A DNA stretch of 64,000 nt from Emcibacter sp. (lineage in GTDB: Bacteria > Pseudomonadota > Alphaproteobacteria > Sphingomonadales > Emcibacteraceae): contig JAJFIQ010000028.1 of assembly GCA_021774785.1 (NCBI GenBank), positions 62,001 through 126,000 on the forward strand, given 5' to 3'. Below, piece by piece: positions 38,855-49,880 of this stretch. A model generated the notes under the pieces. The model was given only the letters and a program-made list of their open reading frames with translations. It did no database searches and was not told the origin of the DNA. The translations under genes were made by a program, and so were the position numbers. The stretch's first letter is position 1; each line of letters begins with the position of its first letter.

Positions 38855-39940
38855 TTACAATTGCTCAATCGGAATGAAATCTTCATCCAGCCCAAATTTT
38901 CTGGGGCCGAAAACTTCCATTGCCTCTGGTGTTCTCATGATGGGGGCCGCGGACGTACCGATAACTTTTAGTCGTTGACCATAGCGCAGATGCTCTACTG
39001 GAATGGGTTCTGCCGTTTCCCTGTCCACCATGCATATGAGGTCAGGGACAATGGTTTTGATCACTCCATTTTCCCGGGCTATGAGATGCTCGTTCTGAAA
39101 TATAATCTCCATTTTCCGCCCGGATCCGTCCAGGGCATCCATAAGGCAATGCCCTATGGCGAAGCCTTTTGTTGTCTCCCGCCGGAGGTCTGTGACCTTG
39201 CCATCAAATAAAATCTTCGCATGATTATAATAGGGTGTGGTCTTCAGGTAGCCGATAAGCTCCTCAACCGGATTTCCCGTCGTCCGGCCTTCCCGGATGG
39301 CGGTCCCAATGCCCAAAGCCAGTGAAAGGGTGCCGTGAACCGCATAATCCTTCACCTGTTTGCCCACAAGTGGATAAGCCGACAACATAACACTCAGACC
39401 CATCTGGATCGCTATGGCCCGCACGATACCTTCGGCCCTTGCGGGTGTATCTGCCTCAACCAGAACAGAATTCAAATGTTCATCGGTGACCACAAGCGGC
39501 GTTGCAGAACAGCCATAGACACTAAAGGTAACCATCTGAATTTCAGGAAAGGCCCGCCCCATGCCATCGGCATCAATGATCGGCAGGCCCAGCCGGGCTG
39601 CTGCCATAATGGGTAATGTGGAATTCATGCCGCCAATTTCAATGGGCAGAATGGCCTCCGCCTTACGGCCCAGTCTTTCCTCAAGCTTGTGAATGGCCAG
39701 GTCTATATCTTCGCCACGGCAACCTTTTTCCATCAATACCGGTGGGGAACCAAGCATTGCCGCAGTAAAAACTGCAGCATCATCGTCCAATTCGTCGGCA
39801 GTAATAACTTTGGGTGCGCCAAATTCCTTGATAGCATTTTGGGCCAATAGCCGACCAATATAGGGGTCACCGCCACCACCAGTGCCAAGGAACGCAGCCC
39901 CGCGGGCAAAGTCTTCCATATTTTCAAATGTAATTTCCAT
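38855..39940 (-). CDS. DUF917-family protein (S-methylthiohydantoin desulfurase-like)
   Basis: 361-residue DUF917 protein. A characterised relative acts on S-methyl thiohydantoin; most are found beside hydantoinase/oxoprolinase genes, as here. Family features are a conserved N-terminus with FLGTGGGGDPYIGRLLA, LPIEIGGMNSTLP, and the middle VDADTP-like VEADTPARAEG. The start is 8 bases downstream of the hydantoinase stop. The exact substrate cannot be read from sequence. Confidence 0.87.
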   Translation of the reverse strand: MEITFENMEDFARGAAFLGTGGGGDPYIGRLLAQNAIKEFGAPKVITADELDDDAAVFTAAMLGSPPVLMEKGCRGEDIDLAIHKLEERLGRKAEAILPIEIGGMNSTLPIMAAARLGLPIIDADGMGRAFPEIQMVTFSVYGCSATPLVVTDEHLNSVLVEADTPARAEGIVRAIAIQMGLSVMLSAYPLVGKQVKDYAVHGTLSLALGIGTAIREGRTTGNPVEELIGYLKTTPYYNHAKILFDGKVTDLRRETTKGFAIGHCLMDALDGSGRKMEIIFQNEHLIARENGVIKTIVPDLICMVDRETAEPIPVEHLRYGQRLKVIGTSAAPIMRTPEAMEVFGPRKFGLDEDFIPIEQL

Positions 39941-39948
39941 ATTGCCTG

Positions 39949-41532
39949 CTAACCCTTTACTGACAGCCTGTCTTGGTTCTTCTTCCGTTCAAAATTCAAT
40001 TGACCGGCCGCCTTGATCCGAAGGCGTACCGTGCCGCCCGGTACATAGGCCAGTGGCACTTCCTCAATATCTATGATTTCGATGGTCCCGCGTTCGGCGC
40101 CAGCCGCAACGGCCTTTTCAGTAACATCCTGTTTTGCCAGCGCCATGGCCTCTTCCCGGCCAATATCGTCATAGGAATAAACCTTGTCTATTTCAGCACC
40201 AATATGGGCAATGGCGGCCCCAATAGCATTGGCGACCGAGGCATAACCCGGAATGATCGTATCACTGGTGCCGGGAATATCACGGTTTATCAATACCGAA
40301 CCCCCTCCCACCAAAATCAGCGGCACCGGATCACTACTGGTTTTCATGCGATCAACAACATCTGCCATGATGTTATGAATGACATCAACAGCTTTTTCGA
40401 TCATACCAGTGGGCAGAGAAGCAACTTTCTCAGGATCGCCCATATCAACGTAACCCGCCGCCACGGCAATATCACTGCTGGTCAGTGTATATCCACCAAA
40501 GACCAGCCCCTCTTCCAGCAGTTTAAAACCAACAGATTGCGGTCCAACGGTAACTTTTAAGCCTTCTTCCTTGATAAGACTGCCGCCACCCAGTCCGATG
40601 GCCATAATATCCGGCATGCGAAAATTGGTGCGAACGCCACCAATATCCACCGTCACTGAGGACTCTCTCGGATAGCCATTGACCAACATCCCTACGTCCG
40701 TTGTCGTGCCACCGATATCCGCAACAATGGCATCCTTCATGCCGGAAAGATAAGCCGCGCCACGCATACTGTTGGTCGGACCGGAAGCAAATGTTAAAAC
40801 CGGATATTTCCCGACAAATTCCGCATTCATCAGCGTACCGTCATTCTGGCTAACATAAAAAGGGGCCGTGATATTTAGATCCTTCAAGGCTTGGTGAAAT
40901 GACTTCACAACCTCTTTTGCCATCTCCGCCAGCGAGGCATTCATGATTGTGGCATTTTCCCTCTCGAGAATACCAATACGACCAATGGTATGGGACAGGG
41001 AAATACTGATATCGCCCATATGCTTTTTCAGGATTTCAGCGGCCCGTAGTTCCATATCGCCATTAACTGATGAGAAAAGTCCGGCCACTGCCACCGTGCG
41101 CAGTCCTTTTTCTTTAAAATCAAGTGCCGCCGCGATTATCGCCGCTTCGTCCAATTCTTCATTTATCCGGCCGTCATACTGATAACCGCCTTTTATCAGA
41201 TGAATGGTACCACCAACTTTTTCAGCCACCGCCTCTGGCCAGTCCATCAAGGGTGGCAAGGCCTGTGCAGCGGGAAGAGCTATTCTGATGATACCAACAG
41301 GCAAAAGCTTTTTCCGTTCCACAAAAGCATTGGTAAAGTGAGTTGTGCCGATCATCACACACTGAATTTCATCAGCCGAAATATCGGCATCTGCCAGTAT
41401 CTTTGATATGGCATCGGTTATGCCACCGCCCACATTTGGGGTTGTCGGCATCTTGCACCATGACAATACCTTATCGCCATCGAGCAATACAGCATCGGTA
41501 TTCGTACCACCAACATCTACACCAATTCGCAT
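39949..41532 (-). CDS. Hydantoinase/oxoprolinase family protein (HyuA-like)
   Basis: ATP-grasping hydantoinase A-type protein of 527 residues. The N-terminal phosphate-binding MRIGVDVGGTNTDAVLL and GTTHFTNAFVERKK match hydantoinase/oxoprolinase N domains. The main domain contains IVADIGGTTTDVGMLVNG and GGGSLIKEE, the actin-like ATPase motifs. ATP-dependent ring opening of hydantoin or 5-oxoproline-like substrates is expected. It is the first gene of a five-gene minus-strand operon, and a RutR-like site lies about 185 bases upstream. Confidence 0.9.
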   Translation of the reverse strand: MRIGVDVGGTNTDAVLLDGDKVLSWCKMPTTPNVGGGITDAISKILADADISADEIQCVMIGTTHFTNAFVERKKLLPVGIIRIALPAAQALPPLMDWPEAVAEKVGGTIHLIKGGYQYDGRINEELDEAAIIAAALDFKEKGLRTVAVAGLFSSVNGDMELRAAEILKKHMGDISISLSHTIGRIGILERENATIMNASLAEMAKEVVKSFHQALKDLNITAPFYVSQNDGTLMNAEFVGKYPVLTFASGPTNSMRGAAYLSGMKDAIVADIGGTTTDVGMLVNGYPRESSVTVDIGGVRTNFRMPDIMAIGLGGGSLIKEEGLKVTVGPQSVGFKLLEEGLVFGGYTLTSSDIAVAAGYVDMGDPEKVASLPTGMIEKAVDVIHNIMADVVDRMKTSSDPVPLILVGGGSVLINRDIPGTSDTIIPGYASVANAIGAAIAHIGAEIDKVYSYDDIGREEAMALAKQDVTEKAVAAGAERGTIEIIDIEEVPLAYVPGGTVRLRIKAAGQLNFERKKNQDRLSVKG

Positions 41533-41715
41533 TTTTGTTCTTTTCCTACCAGTATATTTTATAATTTGTCCGCTAACTCTTATCCATATTACAAATTACA
41601 ACAAGGGTTTTGCCCGGTAGGTTTCTGCATATATTCGATAGGGTGCTGGATAATATATAAATTTTATATAGCTACTGAAATTGGTAGGTAATGCTAACGA
41701 CAACCGATATTTACC

Positions 41716-41731
41716 TTGACTATTTGATCGG
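41716..41731 (-). promoter_or_regulatory. Weak RutR-like site upstream of the hydantoinase operon
   Basis: TTGACTATTTGATCGG matches the site at 53934 in 14 of 16 bases and the published-type RutR consensus TTGACCAnnTGGTCAA in 10 of 14 defined bases. The second half-site is degenerate (CGG for CAA). Confidence 0.35.
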
Positions 41732-41790
41732 TACTATCAATGGCCTGGTCTTGAGTTTCTGGAAAATCCATACATAATGGAGGGTGAAAA

Positions 41791-43953
41791 TCAGCCTGCT
41801 TTTGCCTTTACTGCAATACGGTGGGCATGAAGCAGGGGTTCGGTATAGCCATTAGGTTGCGCACATCCCCTGAACACCAGGTCACAAGCCGCTTCAAAGG
41901 CGATACTATTTTCAAAATCCGGGGCCATACTGTCATAGTCCGGGTCGGACTCATTTTGCTGGTCAACAACGGCGGCCATACGTTTCATGGTCCTCATAAC
42001 CTGGGTTTTATCGCATATGCCATGACGCAGCCAATTAGCAATATGCTGGCTTGATATGCGTAGTGTTGCGCGATCTTCCATCAGACCTACATTATTAATA
42101 TCTGGTACCTTTGAGCAACCCACACCCTGATTAATCCAGCGTACAACATAGCCCAAAATGCCTTGGGCATTATTATCAAGTTCAGCCTGTATCTCGCCGG
42201 TCCCAAGCTTTCTGTCTCCCAACAGAGGAACGGTAAGTATGTCATCAAGACTGGCCCGCGCTCGTTTAGACAATTTCACCTGCTCAGAAGAAACCCTGAC
42301 CAAATGATAATGCATGACATGAAGCGTAGCTGCTGTCGGTGACGGCACCCACGCGCAATTGGCCCCGGCCTGTGGGTGAGCAATCTTTGCCGCCATCATC
42401 TGTGCCATTTCATCAGGCTTTGGCCACATGCCCTTGCCGATCTGGGCGCGACCTTTAAGACCACATTCAAGTCCGATATCCACATTCCAGTCTTCATAGG
42501 CACTGATCCATGCCTGTGCCTTGATTTCTTCCTTGGGCAGGAAGGGCCCTGCTTCCATGCCGGTATGGATTTCATCGCCGGTCCGGTCCAGAAAGCCAGT
42601 ATTGATAAAGACCAAACGATCAGATACCGCCCTGATGCATTCTTTCAGATTAGCCGTGGTGCGGCGTTCTTCGTCCATTACCCCGACCTTCATAGTATGG
42701 CGCGGTAAAACCAATGCGTCTTCCACACGTTCAAATAATAGGTTGGTGAAAGCCGCTTCTTCGGGGCCGTGCATCTTGGGTTTTACGATATAGATATTGC
42801 CTTTGCGGCTGTTGGCACCCTGACCTTTTTTATTAAAGTCATGAATGGCGCAGGCCGTTGTTACCATAGCATCCAATATGCCTTCTGGAATTTCATTGCC
42901 TTGCTTGTCCAGAACCGCATTATTGGTCATCAGGTGGCCGACATTTCGGATCAGCAACAGGCTACGGCCCTGCAATGTCATTGTGCCGCCCTTTTCATCA
43001 GTATAGGTACGGTCCCCATTCAGGGAACGACTTACGGTCTTGCCGCCCTTCTCAAAGCTATCCGCAAGATCGCCCTTCATAAGACCCAGCCAGTTGCTAT
43101 AAGCAATAACTTTGTCTTCAGCATCAACGGCGGCGACGGAATCTTCACAGTCCTGAATTGTGGTCAAAGCCGATTCAAGAATGATATCTTTAACCCCTGC
43201 GGATGACTGGGCACCGATGTGATGATCAGTATCTATCTGTATGTCCATATGCAGACCATTATTGCATAGCAACAGGGAGGTCGTTCCACGGTAGCCCACA
43301 AACTGGGACGGGTCGGCCAGTGTGGTAACGCTACTATCTTTTAAGGTTATTTTCAAAGTGCCATCCGTTATCACATAGGCGGTGACATCCCCATGACAGC
43401 CCTGCGCAAGCGGTGCAGCCTGATCGAGGAATTCTGCTGCCTGTTTGATAACCTCAGCCCCTCGGCGGGGATTATAACCGGCCCCCTTTTCCAAACCATT
43501 TTCCTCACCGATAACGTCTGTACCATATAGCGCGTCATAAAGACTGCCCCAGCGAGCATTGGCCGCATTAAGGGCAAAACGGGCATTCATGACCGGCACC
43601 ACCAGTTGCGGCCCTGCTACTGTCGCAATTTCCGGATCAACATTATCCGTCGTTATCATGAAGTCATCACCTTCAGGAACCAGATATCCAATTTCAAATA
43701 AGAAATTTTTATAGGTTTCCATGTCCCCGTCCTGACCATTCTGTGCCTGATACCACGCATCAAGTCTGGCTTGTATCGCATCACGTTTTTCCAGAAGGGC
43801 TTTATTCTTTGGTGCTAGGTCATTAACGATGTCTTCCATGCCGGACCAGAATTGTGCCGGGGAAATATGGGTTCCGGGCAGAACATCATGGGAGACGAAG
43901 TCTTGCAAAACAGACGATACCTTTAAATTTCCTATGGAAATATATTCAGACAT
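41791..43953 (-). CDS. glcB: Malate synthase G
   Basis: Condenses glyoxylate with acetyl-CoA to malate in the cytoplasm. The 720-residue length is that of the monomeric G isoform. Visible elements are [36 protein letters not shown] (start of the catalytic barrel segment), [20 protein letters not shown] and a C-terminal plug domain. It lies downstream of the hydantoinase promoter region as a separate unit. Glyoxylate from purine- or hydantoin-type nitrogen catabolism would feed it; this link is inference. Confidence 0.97.
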   Translation of the reverse strand: MSEYISIGNLKVSSVLQDFVSHDVLPGTHISPAQFWSGMEDIVNDLAPKNKALLEKRDAIQARLDAWYQAQNGQDGDMETYKNFLFEIGYLVPEGDDFMITTDNVDPEIATVAGPQLVVPVMNARFALNAANARWGSLYDALYGTDVIGEENGLEKGAGYNPRRGAEVIKQAAEFLDQAAPLAQGCHGDVTAYVITDGTLKITLKDSSVTTLADPSQFVGYRGTTSLLLCNNGLHMDIQIDTDHHIGAQSSAGVKDIILESALTTIQDCEDSVAAVDAEDKVIAYSNWLGLMKGDLADSFEKGGKTVSRSLNGDRTYTDEKGGTMTLQGRSLLLIRNVGHLMTNNAVLDKQGNEIPEGILDAMVTTACAIHDFNKKGQGANSRKGNIYIVKPKMHGPEEAAFTNLLFERVEDALVLPRHTMKVGVMDEERRTTANLKECIRAVSDRLVFINTGFLDRTGDEIHTGMEAGPFLPKEEIKAQAWISAYEDWNVDIGLECGLKGRAQIGKGMWPKPDEMAQMMAAKIAHPQAGANCAWVPSPTAATLHVMHYHLVRVSSEQVKLSKRARASLDDILTVPLLGDRKLGTGEIQAELDNNAQGILGYVVRWINQGVGCSKVPDINNVGLMEDRATLRISSQHIANWLRHGICDKTQVMRTMKRMAAVVDQQNESDPDYDSMAPDFENSIAFEAACDLVFRGCAQPNGYTEPLLHAHRIAVKAKAG

Positions 43954-44088
43954 AAGTTTTTAAACCTTTAAAAGAATTGAGCAGCCTTATTTGCATACGG
44001 CTTAGCAAATTTTTATATACTAACGCTATGCAAATATGAAATTATGCAAAATCATCCCCGATACAGGGGGCACGGGTTCCGGCATTAT

Positions 44089-46248
44089 TTAAACAATTGT
44101 CAGACCATGTTTTGAGAACGGCAGTGACCGAATACGTTTGCCCGTTGCGGCAAAAATAGCATTAGCCACAGCGGGAGCAGCAGGCGGTAGACCCGGCTCT
44201 CCAATCCCTGTCGGTGGTTCGGCGCTTTTTAATATATGAACTTCAATATCAGGTAGTTCACCAAACTTAAGGGCGGGGTAGTCATGGAAATTACTTTGCT
44301 CAACGGCACCATTTTGAATGGTTATTTCACCATCTACCGCCGCCGTCAGGCCATAGATAACCGCACTGATTACCTGAGCTTCAACAATGCCGGGGTTAAC
44401 CACCGTACCGCAATCAACCGCACAGGTGATCTTGTGAATTTTTACAGAACCATCTTCCTGTACAGATATTTCGGCAACTTCGGCCACATAACTTCTGAAA
44501 CTCATTACCACAGCTATACCGCGATAATGCCCTTTGGCCAGCGGGTCATTCCATCCGGCCTTTTCCGCAACAAGATCCAGCACACCAAGGTGACGTTTTT
44601 CAGCTACAAGAAGCCTGCGTCGAAATTGATACGGGTCTTCGCTGCGCATATGGGCCAGTTCATCAATGAAGCTTTCCCGGATAAAACCATTCTGTGAATT
44701 GCCCACCGAACGCCACCAACCAACGGGAACCCCAAGGTCTTTACGAATAAAGTCAACCCGCGCATTGGAAAACCCATAAGGCTGATCGCTTAATCCTTCC
44801 ACCATGACCCTGTCAACTTTATCCATGGGCAGCTTTTCCACACGAGCCAAAATTGATGGCGACGCGAGCCGACATTCTAACGCCAGGGCTTGCCCCGTTT
44901 TTCCGTCAAATGCGGCACGATAACGAATCCTGGAAATGGGGCGGTAAAAATCATGAGCCATATCTTCTTCCCGTGACCAGATAAGTTTAATCGGTCGGGA
45001 TGCCGCCTTTGAAGCCAGAATAGCCTGCTCAATAAAATCCATCTCGAAACGGCGACCAAACCCCCCGCCAAGGAATGTCACATCAACCTTGACCTTTTCC
45101 AGAGGCAGGCCGGTTATTTCCGCACCAACGCGCTGTACATTAGTGGGGAACTGTGTCGGGGCCAGGATATGACAGAAATCATCACGTACATCAGCGGTAC
45201 AGGTCATGGGCTCCATACAGGCATGGGCCAGATAAGGTGTATCATAGACCGCTGTCAGTATTTCATTATTTGTATCTTTTAAAGCGTCATGAACCTTGCC
45301 TTTTTCATGGGCAACCAGCCCTTTCTCATCAAGGCCCATTTGTAGAGTCTCGGAAATTTTATCACTACTCAATTCAGCATGCGGGCCCGGATCAAAGATA
45401 ATATTCAGGGCATCTATGGCCTTGTGAGCCTGCCAAAAGCTATCGGCAATGACAACAACACCAGCCGGAACCGGGACAACCATTCTAACCCCCGGCATGG
45501 CGAGAGCGGCATCTGCATTATAGTCTTTGACCGACCCGCCAAATGTGGGACTTGTCTTTACGGTGGCAATCAACATATCCGGCAATTTTACGTCAATACC
45601 AAAGATCGCCGACCCGTCAACCTTGGCCGCCGTATCTTTCCGTGGTTTGGGTTGCCCTATGATCTGAAAATCATCGACAGACTTTAATATTGGGTTCTCC
45701 GGTATCGGCCTTTTGCTGGCATCACCCACAAGTGCGCCGTAACCAAGGGAGCGTCCACTGGCAGGATGACTAACAACGGCCTTATTGGTTTTGCATTCTG
45801 CAACGGGCACACCCCATTTTTCTGCGGCGGCTTCGGTTAACATTTCACGGGCAGCGGCGCCTATTTGACGAAGGGCGGCATACCATCCGGCGATGGCATA
45901 GCTGCCGCCAGTGGCTTGATCATCCCAACCCACTCTATAATGGTAGGCCTTATCCGCTGAAGCGGTTTCGGCGGTTACTTTTTCCCAATCAGCATCCAGT
46001 TCTTCGGCCAATATCATCGGCAGGGCGGTAAACACACCCTGCCCCATTTCAGAACAGGGCACCTGTATGATGACTGTATCGTCACTGGCAATACTGATAA
46101 AAGCGTTAAAGGTTTGAGTCTCACTATTTTTCCCTGGACGGACGCTATCTTGCGAACATCCTGTTAAGCTTATGCCTAATGTCAATGCCCCTGTTGTAGC
46201 CACGGCAGATAAAAGAAAATTACGCCTGTTCAATTGTGATATCGCCAT
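44089..46248 (-). CDS. Molybdenum hydroxylase, large Mo-binding subunit (Tat lipoprotein)
   Basis: Xanthine-dehydrogenase-family (IorB-like) subunit of 719 residues. The ATG at 46248 has GGGAG upstream; longer frames are less likely. It starts with a twin-arginine signal [18 protein letters not shown] followed by lipobox LTGC, so it is probably an exported, lipid-anchored enzyme. Molybdopterin-site pieces are [38 protein letters not shown] and [20 protein letters not shown]. It starts one base after the 2Fe-2S subunit stop. The substrate is unknown. It is divergent from a TonB-dependent receptor with a RutR-like site. Confidence 0.9.
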   Translation of the reverse strand: MAISQLNRRNFLLSAVATTGALTLGISLTGCSQDSVRPGKNSETQTFNAFISIASDDTVIIQVPCSEMGQGVFTALPMILAEELDADWEKVTAETASADKAYHYRVGWDDQATGGSYAIAGWYAALRQIGAAAREMLTEAAAEKWGVPVAECKTNKAVVSHPASGRSLGYGALVGDASKRPIPENPILKSVDDFQIIGQPKPRKDTAAKVDGSAIFGIDVKLPDMLIATVKTSPTFGGSVKDYNADAALAMPGVRMVVPVPAGVVVIADSFWQAHKAIDALNIIFDPGPHAELSSDKISETLQMGLDEKGLVAHEKGKVHDALKDTNNEILTAVYDTPYLAHACMEPMTCTADVRDDFCHILAPTQFPTNVQRVGAEITGLPLEKVKVDVTFLGGGFGRRFEMDFIEQAILASKAASRPIKLIWSREEDMAHDFYRPISRIRYRAAFDGKTGQALALECRLASPSILARVEKLPMDKVDRVMVEGLSDQPYGFSNARVDFIRKDLGVPVGWWRSVGNSQNGFIRESFIDELAHMRSEDPYQFRRRLLVAEKRHLGVLDLVAEKAGWNDPLAKGHYRGIAVVMSFRSYVAEVAEISVQEDGSVKIHKITCAVDCGTVVNPGIVEAQVISAVIYGLTAAVDGEITIQNGAVEQSNFHDYPALKFGELPDIEVHILKSAEPPTGIGEPGLPPAAPAVANAIFAATGKRIRSLPFSKHGLTIV

Positions 46249-46249
46249 T

Positions 46250-46708
46250 TTATATCTCCCCTTTATTGCCGGCAGCAAGGTGGATAGCCTTGCGAATACG
46301 GGGATAGGTTCCGCAGCGGCATATATTTGTGATGCTATCATCAATTTCCGCGTCAGTTGGGTGGGGGTTCTCTGCAAGCAGGGCTGCCGTTGCCATAATC
46401 ATCCCCGACTGACAATATCCACACTGGGGAACATCTTCGGCCACCCATGCCTTTTGCACCGGATGAGAGGCATCAGGTGACAGGCCCTCGATGGTTGTGA
46501 TCGCGCCTTTTTGGGCATCACTGACCTGAAGCGAACATGACCGCACAGGTGCCCCGTCAAGATGAACAGTGCACGCCCCGCATTCACCGACCCCACAGCC
46601 AAATTTTGTGCCCGTAAAACCAATGTGATCCCTTATGACCCAAAGTAACGGCGTTTCCGGATCAACATCCACCTCATAGCTCTTGTCATTAATTGTCAAA
46701 GAAATCAT
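46250..46708 (-). CDS. 2Fe-2S subunit of the molybdenum hydroxylase
   Basis: 152-residue small subunit carrying two 2Fe-2S clusters. The plant-type site is [14 protein letters not shown] and the second is CGYCQSGM...[14 protein letters not shown]. It passes electrons from the Mo subunit. The ATG at 46708, preceded by GAGAGG, was chosen over an upstream in-frame start because the family begins at [15 protein letters not shown]. It lacks a signal peptide and is presumably exported bound to the Tat-signal partner, as known for related IorA/IorB enzymes. No FAD or cytochrome subunit is nearby. Confidence 0.93.
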   Translation of the reverse strand: MISLTINDKSYEVDVDPETPLLWVIRDHIGFTGTKFGCGVGECGACTVHLDGAPVRSCSLQVSDAQKGAITTIEGLSPDASHPVQKAWVAEDVPQCGYCQSGMIMATAALLAENPHPTDAEIDDSITNICRCGTYPRIRKAIHLAAGNKGEI

Positions 46709-47364
46709 TTTCAGCCTCTCAATTTTATATTCTACCCATGTGGTTATAGAAACGATGAAACATGCCCCGGTCACCGTTCCGAACAATTTTGTGGTCTTTA
46801 AAGGGGGACACCATAAAGTAACATAGTTTTTCCCAATCAAACCAATAAGCCCAGATAACTTTCTTATCAAAAATACTCTTATAAATAAAGACAATGCAAT
46901 TATTTTTTAATTTCCAAAAATCAAAGAAACTCACATTCCCATAACGATAAAATAACAGGAAATACCGCCCGACGTTTATGCGCCAGATATAATACCAAAA
47001 TTTATGGGTAGGCTGTATAATCGGTGGGTCATTCTGTATCCCAGAAAGAAGCCATGAATATTGGCGTCAAGACAATCTTTTGGTGGGCATAAGACATCCT
47101 CGTTTCTGCATTTCTGACTTATTTTCTACGCCTTCATAGTTCTGCCATTATTACTGGCAATATTTTCTTTGGCGTTTACGGAATTTAGTTTTACTCGTTG
47201 ATCAAATTTAAATTTAGACATGCTAATATATTGGACATTCTAATATATATGAGTTATAAAAAAACAAAAAAAGTCTTGTCAGAATATAGTTCTAAAGCGT
47301 CTTAACCTATTATAATAAAAACAACTATAAAGCCTACCAATTTCAACTATTGAGGAAAACACCC
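46709..47364. other. Long divergent intergenic region
   Basis: About 655 bases without a supported gene, AT-rich near the receptor. It must hold the promoters of both the molybdenum hydroxylase and the receptor, and contains the RutR-like site at 47190-47205. Two TCTAATATAT/CTAATATAT-type direct repeats lie near 47223-47248. Confidence 0.5.
47190..47205 (+). promoter_or_regulatory. RutR-like operator upstream of a TonB-dependent receptor
   Basis: TTTACTCGTTGATCAA; with one flanking base on each side it matches the site at 53934 in 15 of 18 positions, and 10 of 14 defined bases of TTGACCAnnTGGTCAA. It lies 160 bases before the receptor start. Confidence 0.45.
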
Positions 47365-49764
47365 ATGAAAATATCAAGAAAACTCAATGCGCTTGCCGGA
47401 ACAGCAATTGCAACCAGCATGATCATAACCGGCAACGCCAATGCCCAAGAAAATGCTGATGAAAAATTCGTCTTTGAAGAAATACTGGTGACAGCGACCA
47501 AACGCTCATCCTTAATTAAAGATGTTCCCTTTTCCATCAATGCCCAATCGCAGGCAGATATCCAGCGCACCGGGGCTACAAGCCTTGAAGACCTCGCGCG
47601 GAATGTTGCGGGTCTAATGATTCAAAATCTGGGTCCTGGGCAAAGTCAGGTGGCCATTCGCGGTGTTTCTGCGGGTCAGATTATTCGTGACCAGCCTGGT
47701 GTTAAGGAACAGGTTGGTGTGTATCTTGATGAATCTGTTATTTCCCTGTCACTCTTTACGCCGGATATTGATCTGTATGACCTGAACCGTGTGGAAGTTC
47801 TTCGTGGGCCGCAGGGTACATTGTTTGGTTCTGGTTCCATTGGCGGCACCATCCGTTACATCACCAATCAGCCAAACACAGAAGGCTTTGAAGGTAGTGT
47901 GGAAGGTAGCCTTAATGTCATTGATGGTGGCGGCACAGGCGGTCATATCAAAGGCATGGTTAATCTGCCTATTTCTGAAGATAAAGCAGCCGTCCGCGTT
48001 GTTGGCTATCATACTGAATATGCAGGATTTATTGATGCCCTCCGTGAAGGCGGCAGCATTGACGAAAATGTCAACAGCGGATCCCGTTCCGGTGGTCGTA
48101 TTACGGTTTTATTCAAACCGACTGAGAATATAACAATTACACCACGGCTGATTTATCAAGAAATCGACATGGACGGCAACAACCGTCAGGAAGTCTTTAA
48201 CCTGTTTGCCAATACAAACACGACCACACGCCCCCCTGTACAGCTAGGGGAACGACAACAGTTCCTTCTGCTCCGCGAAGGTTTCAAAGACGAAACCCTG
48301 ATTGCAGATTTGAATGTAGCGGTTAACTTCGACGGTTTTGATCTAACATCCGTTACCAGTTATACTGACCGTGATATTCTGGTGAGCCGCGATGCCAGCG
48401 CTTTGACCGGTAGTGTTTCTGTCGATTTGGCTCTTGGCGATGCCGCGACATTACTACCATCCAATTTGCTAGATACAACAAAAGTAGAATCCTTCACTCA
48501 AGAAATGCGGGTAAGCTCCAACGATGATGGCCCCCTGCAATGGGTTGCTGGCGTGTTCTATTCAGATACGGACCGTTTTTATAAACAGTTCTTGCCAACA
48601 CCGGGTTATGATGCTGCTGTTGATGCCGTATTAGGTGCGGGAACTGCGGCGGCTACAGGTGCGGGAATTGCACCTGTTGATTCACCGTTCTTCTCTCTCC
48701 TGCCTTATCAACTGGAACAAATTGCCGCATTTGCCGAAGCAACTTATGATGTTACCGATGATTTGCATTTCACCGCAGGTGGTCGTTATTACGACTATGA
48801 AGAAGTCCGTAGCGTAACGCAGGTTGGCCTATTCGGAAATGGTGTTGTTGATCAGGTTGATAAAACAACATCCAATGGTTTCACACCACGGATTCTGGCC
48901 AGTTATGATTTCAATGATGAAGTTACAATAAATGCGCAGATTTCAAAAGGTTTCCGACTTGGCGGGGTGAATGATCCCTTGAACACGGCGCTTTGTGATG
49001 CGGCTGATCTGGCTATCTTCGGTGGCTTTCAAGACTATGAAGACGAAACATTGTGGAACTATGAAGTCGGCGCAAAGGTCAACACGGGCAACGTAACGCT
49101 GAATGTTGCCGCTTTCTATACCAAAATCTCAAATCTTCAAGTAACCCTTGATGCAGGATCATGTTCTTCTCGGGTTTCCTTTAATGTTGAGGATGCCCAT
49201 TCACAGGGTGTTGAGTTTGAATTAAAAGCTCATCCGGTAGAAGGTCTTGATCTTTCAATAGCCGGTAGTGTGCTTGATTCTGAATTTGATTCAACAGTAT
49301 TGAACAGTTTCGGCGATGTTCTCGGCGGCGTACGTGATGGAAACCGTTTGCCATCCGTTCCCAAATTTAACCTTGCGGCAACAGCAACCTATAGCTTCCC
49401 ACTTGATTCCTTTGGCGATAATACGGAAGGTTATGTTTCTGCTACCTTCCAGCATCGTAGTAGCATCTTCACCCAGCCTTCAGATCAGGAGCCTGGCGCG
49501 GGGACCTTTGTATCCGGGCTGCCTTTCGGTGGCGCATCTGGTAACGATGCCACAACAGTTGATCTTGAACTGGACGCCTATCAAACGCTGAACCTCAGTG
49601 CCGGGATTGCTATGGAAACATGGGAAGTTGTGGCTTCTGTCACCAATGTAACCGATGAGAATGCCAATCTGTCTTTTGACCGCGAACGTGGTGGACGGGC
49701 CCGTCTTGGCTTCCGTACCAATCAACCACGGACATTTGGTTTGACTGTGCGTTCATACTTCTAA
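47365..49764 (+). CDS. TonB-dependent receptor
   Basis: 799-residue outer-membrane importer from the ATG at 47365 (GAGGA upstream; a TTG at 47350 is less likely). The signal peptide ends GNANAQ near residue 28 and the TonB box VFEEILVTATKR is near 36-47. The plug has SLEDLARNVAGLMIQN and VEVLRGPQGTLFGSGSIGGT. The barrel ends FGLTVRSYF. No STN or carboxypeptidase-like domain. It is divergent from the molybdenum hydroxylase and followed by cdd on the other strand. The ligand is unknown; the shared operator suggests a pyrimidine- or nucleic-acid-related compound. Confidence 0.93.
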   Translation: MKISRKLNALAGTAIATSMIITGNANAQENADEKFVFEEILVTATKRSSLIKDVPFSINAQSQADIQRTGATSLEDLARNVAGLMIQNLGPGQSQVAIRGVSAGQIIRDQPGVKEQVGVYLDESVISLSLFTPDIDLYDLNRVEVLRGPQGTLFGSGSIGGTIRYITNQPNTEGFEGSVEGSLNVIDGGGTGGHIKGMVNLPISEDKAAVRVVGYHTEYAGFIDALREGGSIDENVNSGSRSGGRITVLFKPTENITITPRLIYQEIDMDGNNRQEVFNLFANTNTTTRPPVQLGERQQFLLLREGFKDETLIADLNVAVNFDGFDLTSVTSYTDRDILVSRDASALTGSVSVDLALGDAATLLPSNLLDTTKVESFTQEMRVSSNDDGPLQWVAGVFYSDTDRFYKQFLPTPGYDAAVDAVLGAGTAAATGAGIAPVDSPFFSLLPYQLEQIAAFAEATYDVTDDLHFTAGGRYYDYEEVRSVTQVGLFGNGVVDQVDKTTSNGFTPRILASYDFNDEVTINAQISKGFRLGGVNDPLNTALCDAADLAIFGGFQDYEDETLWNYEVGAKVNTGNVTLNVAAFYTKISNLQVTLDAGSCSSRVSFNVEDAHSQGVEFELKAHPVEGLDLSIAGSVLDSEFDSTVLNSFGDVLGGVRDGNRLPSVPKFNLAATATYSFPLDSFGDNTEGYVSATFQHRSSIFTQPSDQEPGAGTFVSGLPFGGASGNDATTVDLELDAYQTLNLSAGIAMETWEVVASVTNVTDENANLSFDRERGGRARLGFRTNQPRTFGLTVRSYF

Positions 49765-49778
49765 ACAACAACTATCAT

Positions 49779-49806
49779 ACAGGAGGTGCAAAATTGCATC
49801 TCCTGT
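49779..49806 (+). terminator. Hairpin after the receptor gene
   Basis: ACAGGAGGTGCAA-AA-TTGCATCTCCTGT forms a 13-bp stem with one G-T pair, 15 bases after the stop. There is little T-run, so termination efficiency is uncertain. Confidence 0.55.
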
Positions 49807-49880
49807 TACCCTACCCTCATCACATCACGGCATCGCAGAAAATTTTACACGCAACTACTAAAGCCCTGCTTGAAAAAGGA

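Noticed and set aside
46249-46377. Longer start for the Mo-binding subunit
   Set aside because: It would overlap the 2Fe-2S gene and bury the twin-arginine signal; the ATG at 46248 with GGGAG fits better.
46740-46765. ACCCATGTGGTTA as a further RutR-like site upstream of the molybdenum hydroxylase
   Set aside because: Half-site spacing is off by one base and only one half matches.
46709-46934. Upstream in-frame extension of the 2Fe-2S subunit and a nearby 69-codon minus-strand frame
   Set aside because: The family starts at the ATG at 46708, which has a good ribosome site; the upstream translation does not resemble a signal peptide or known domain.
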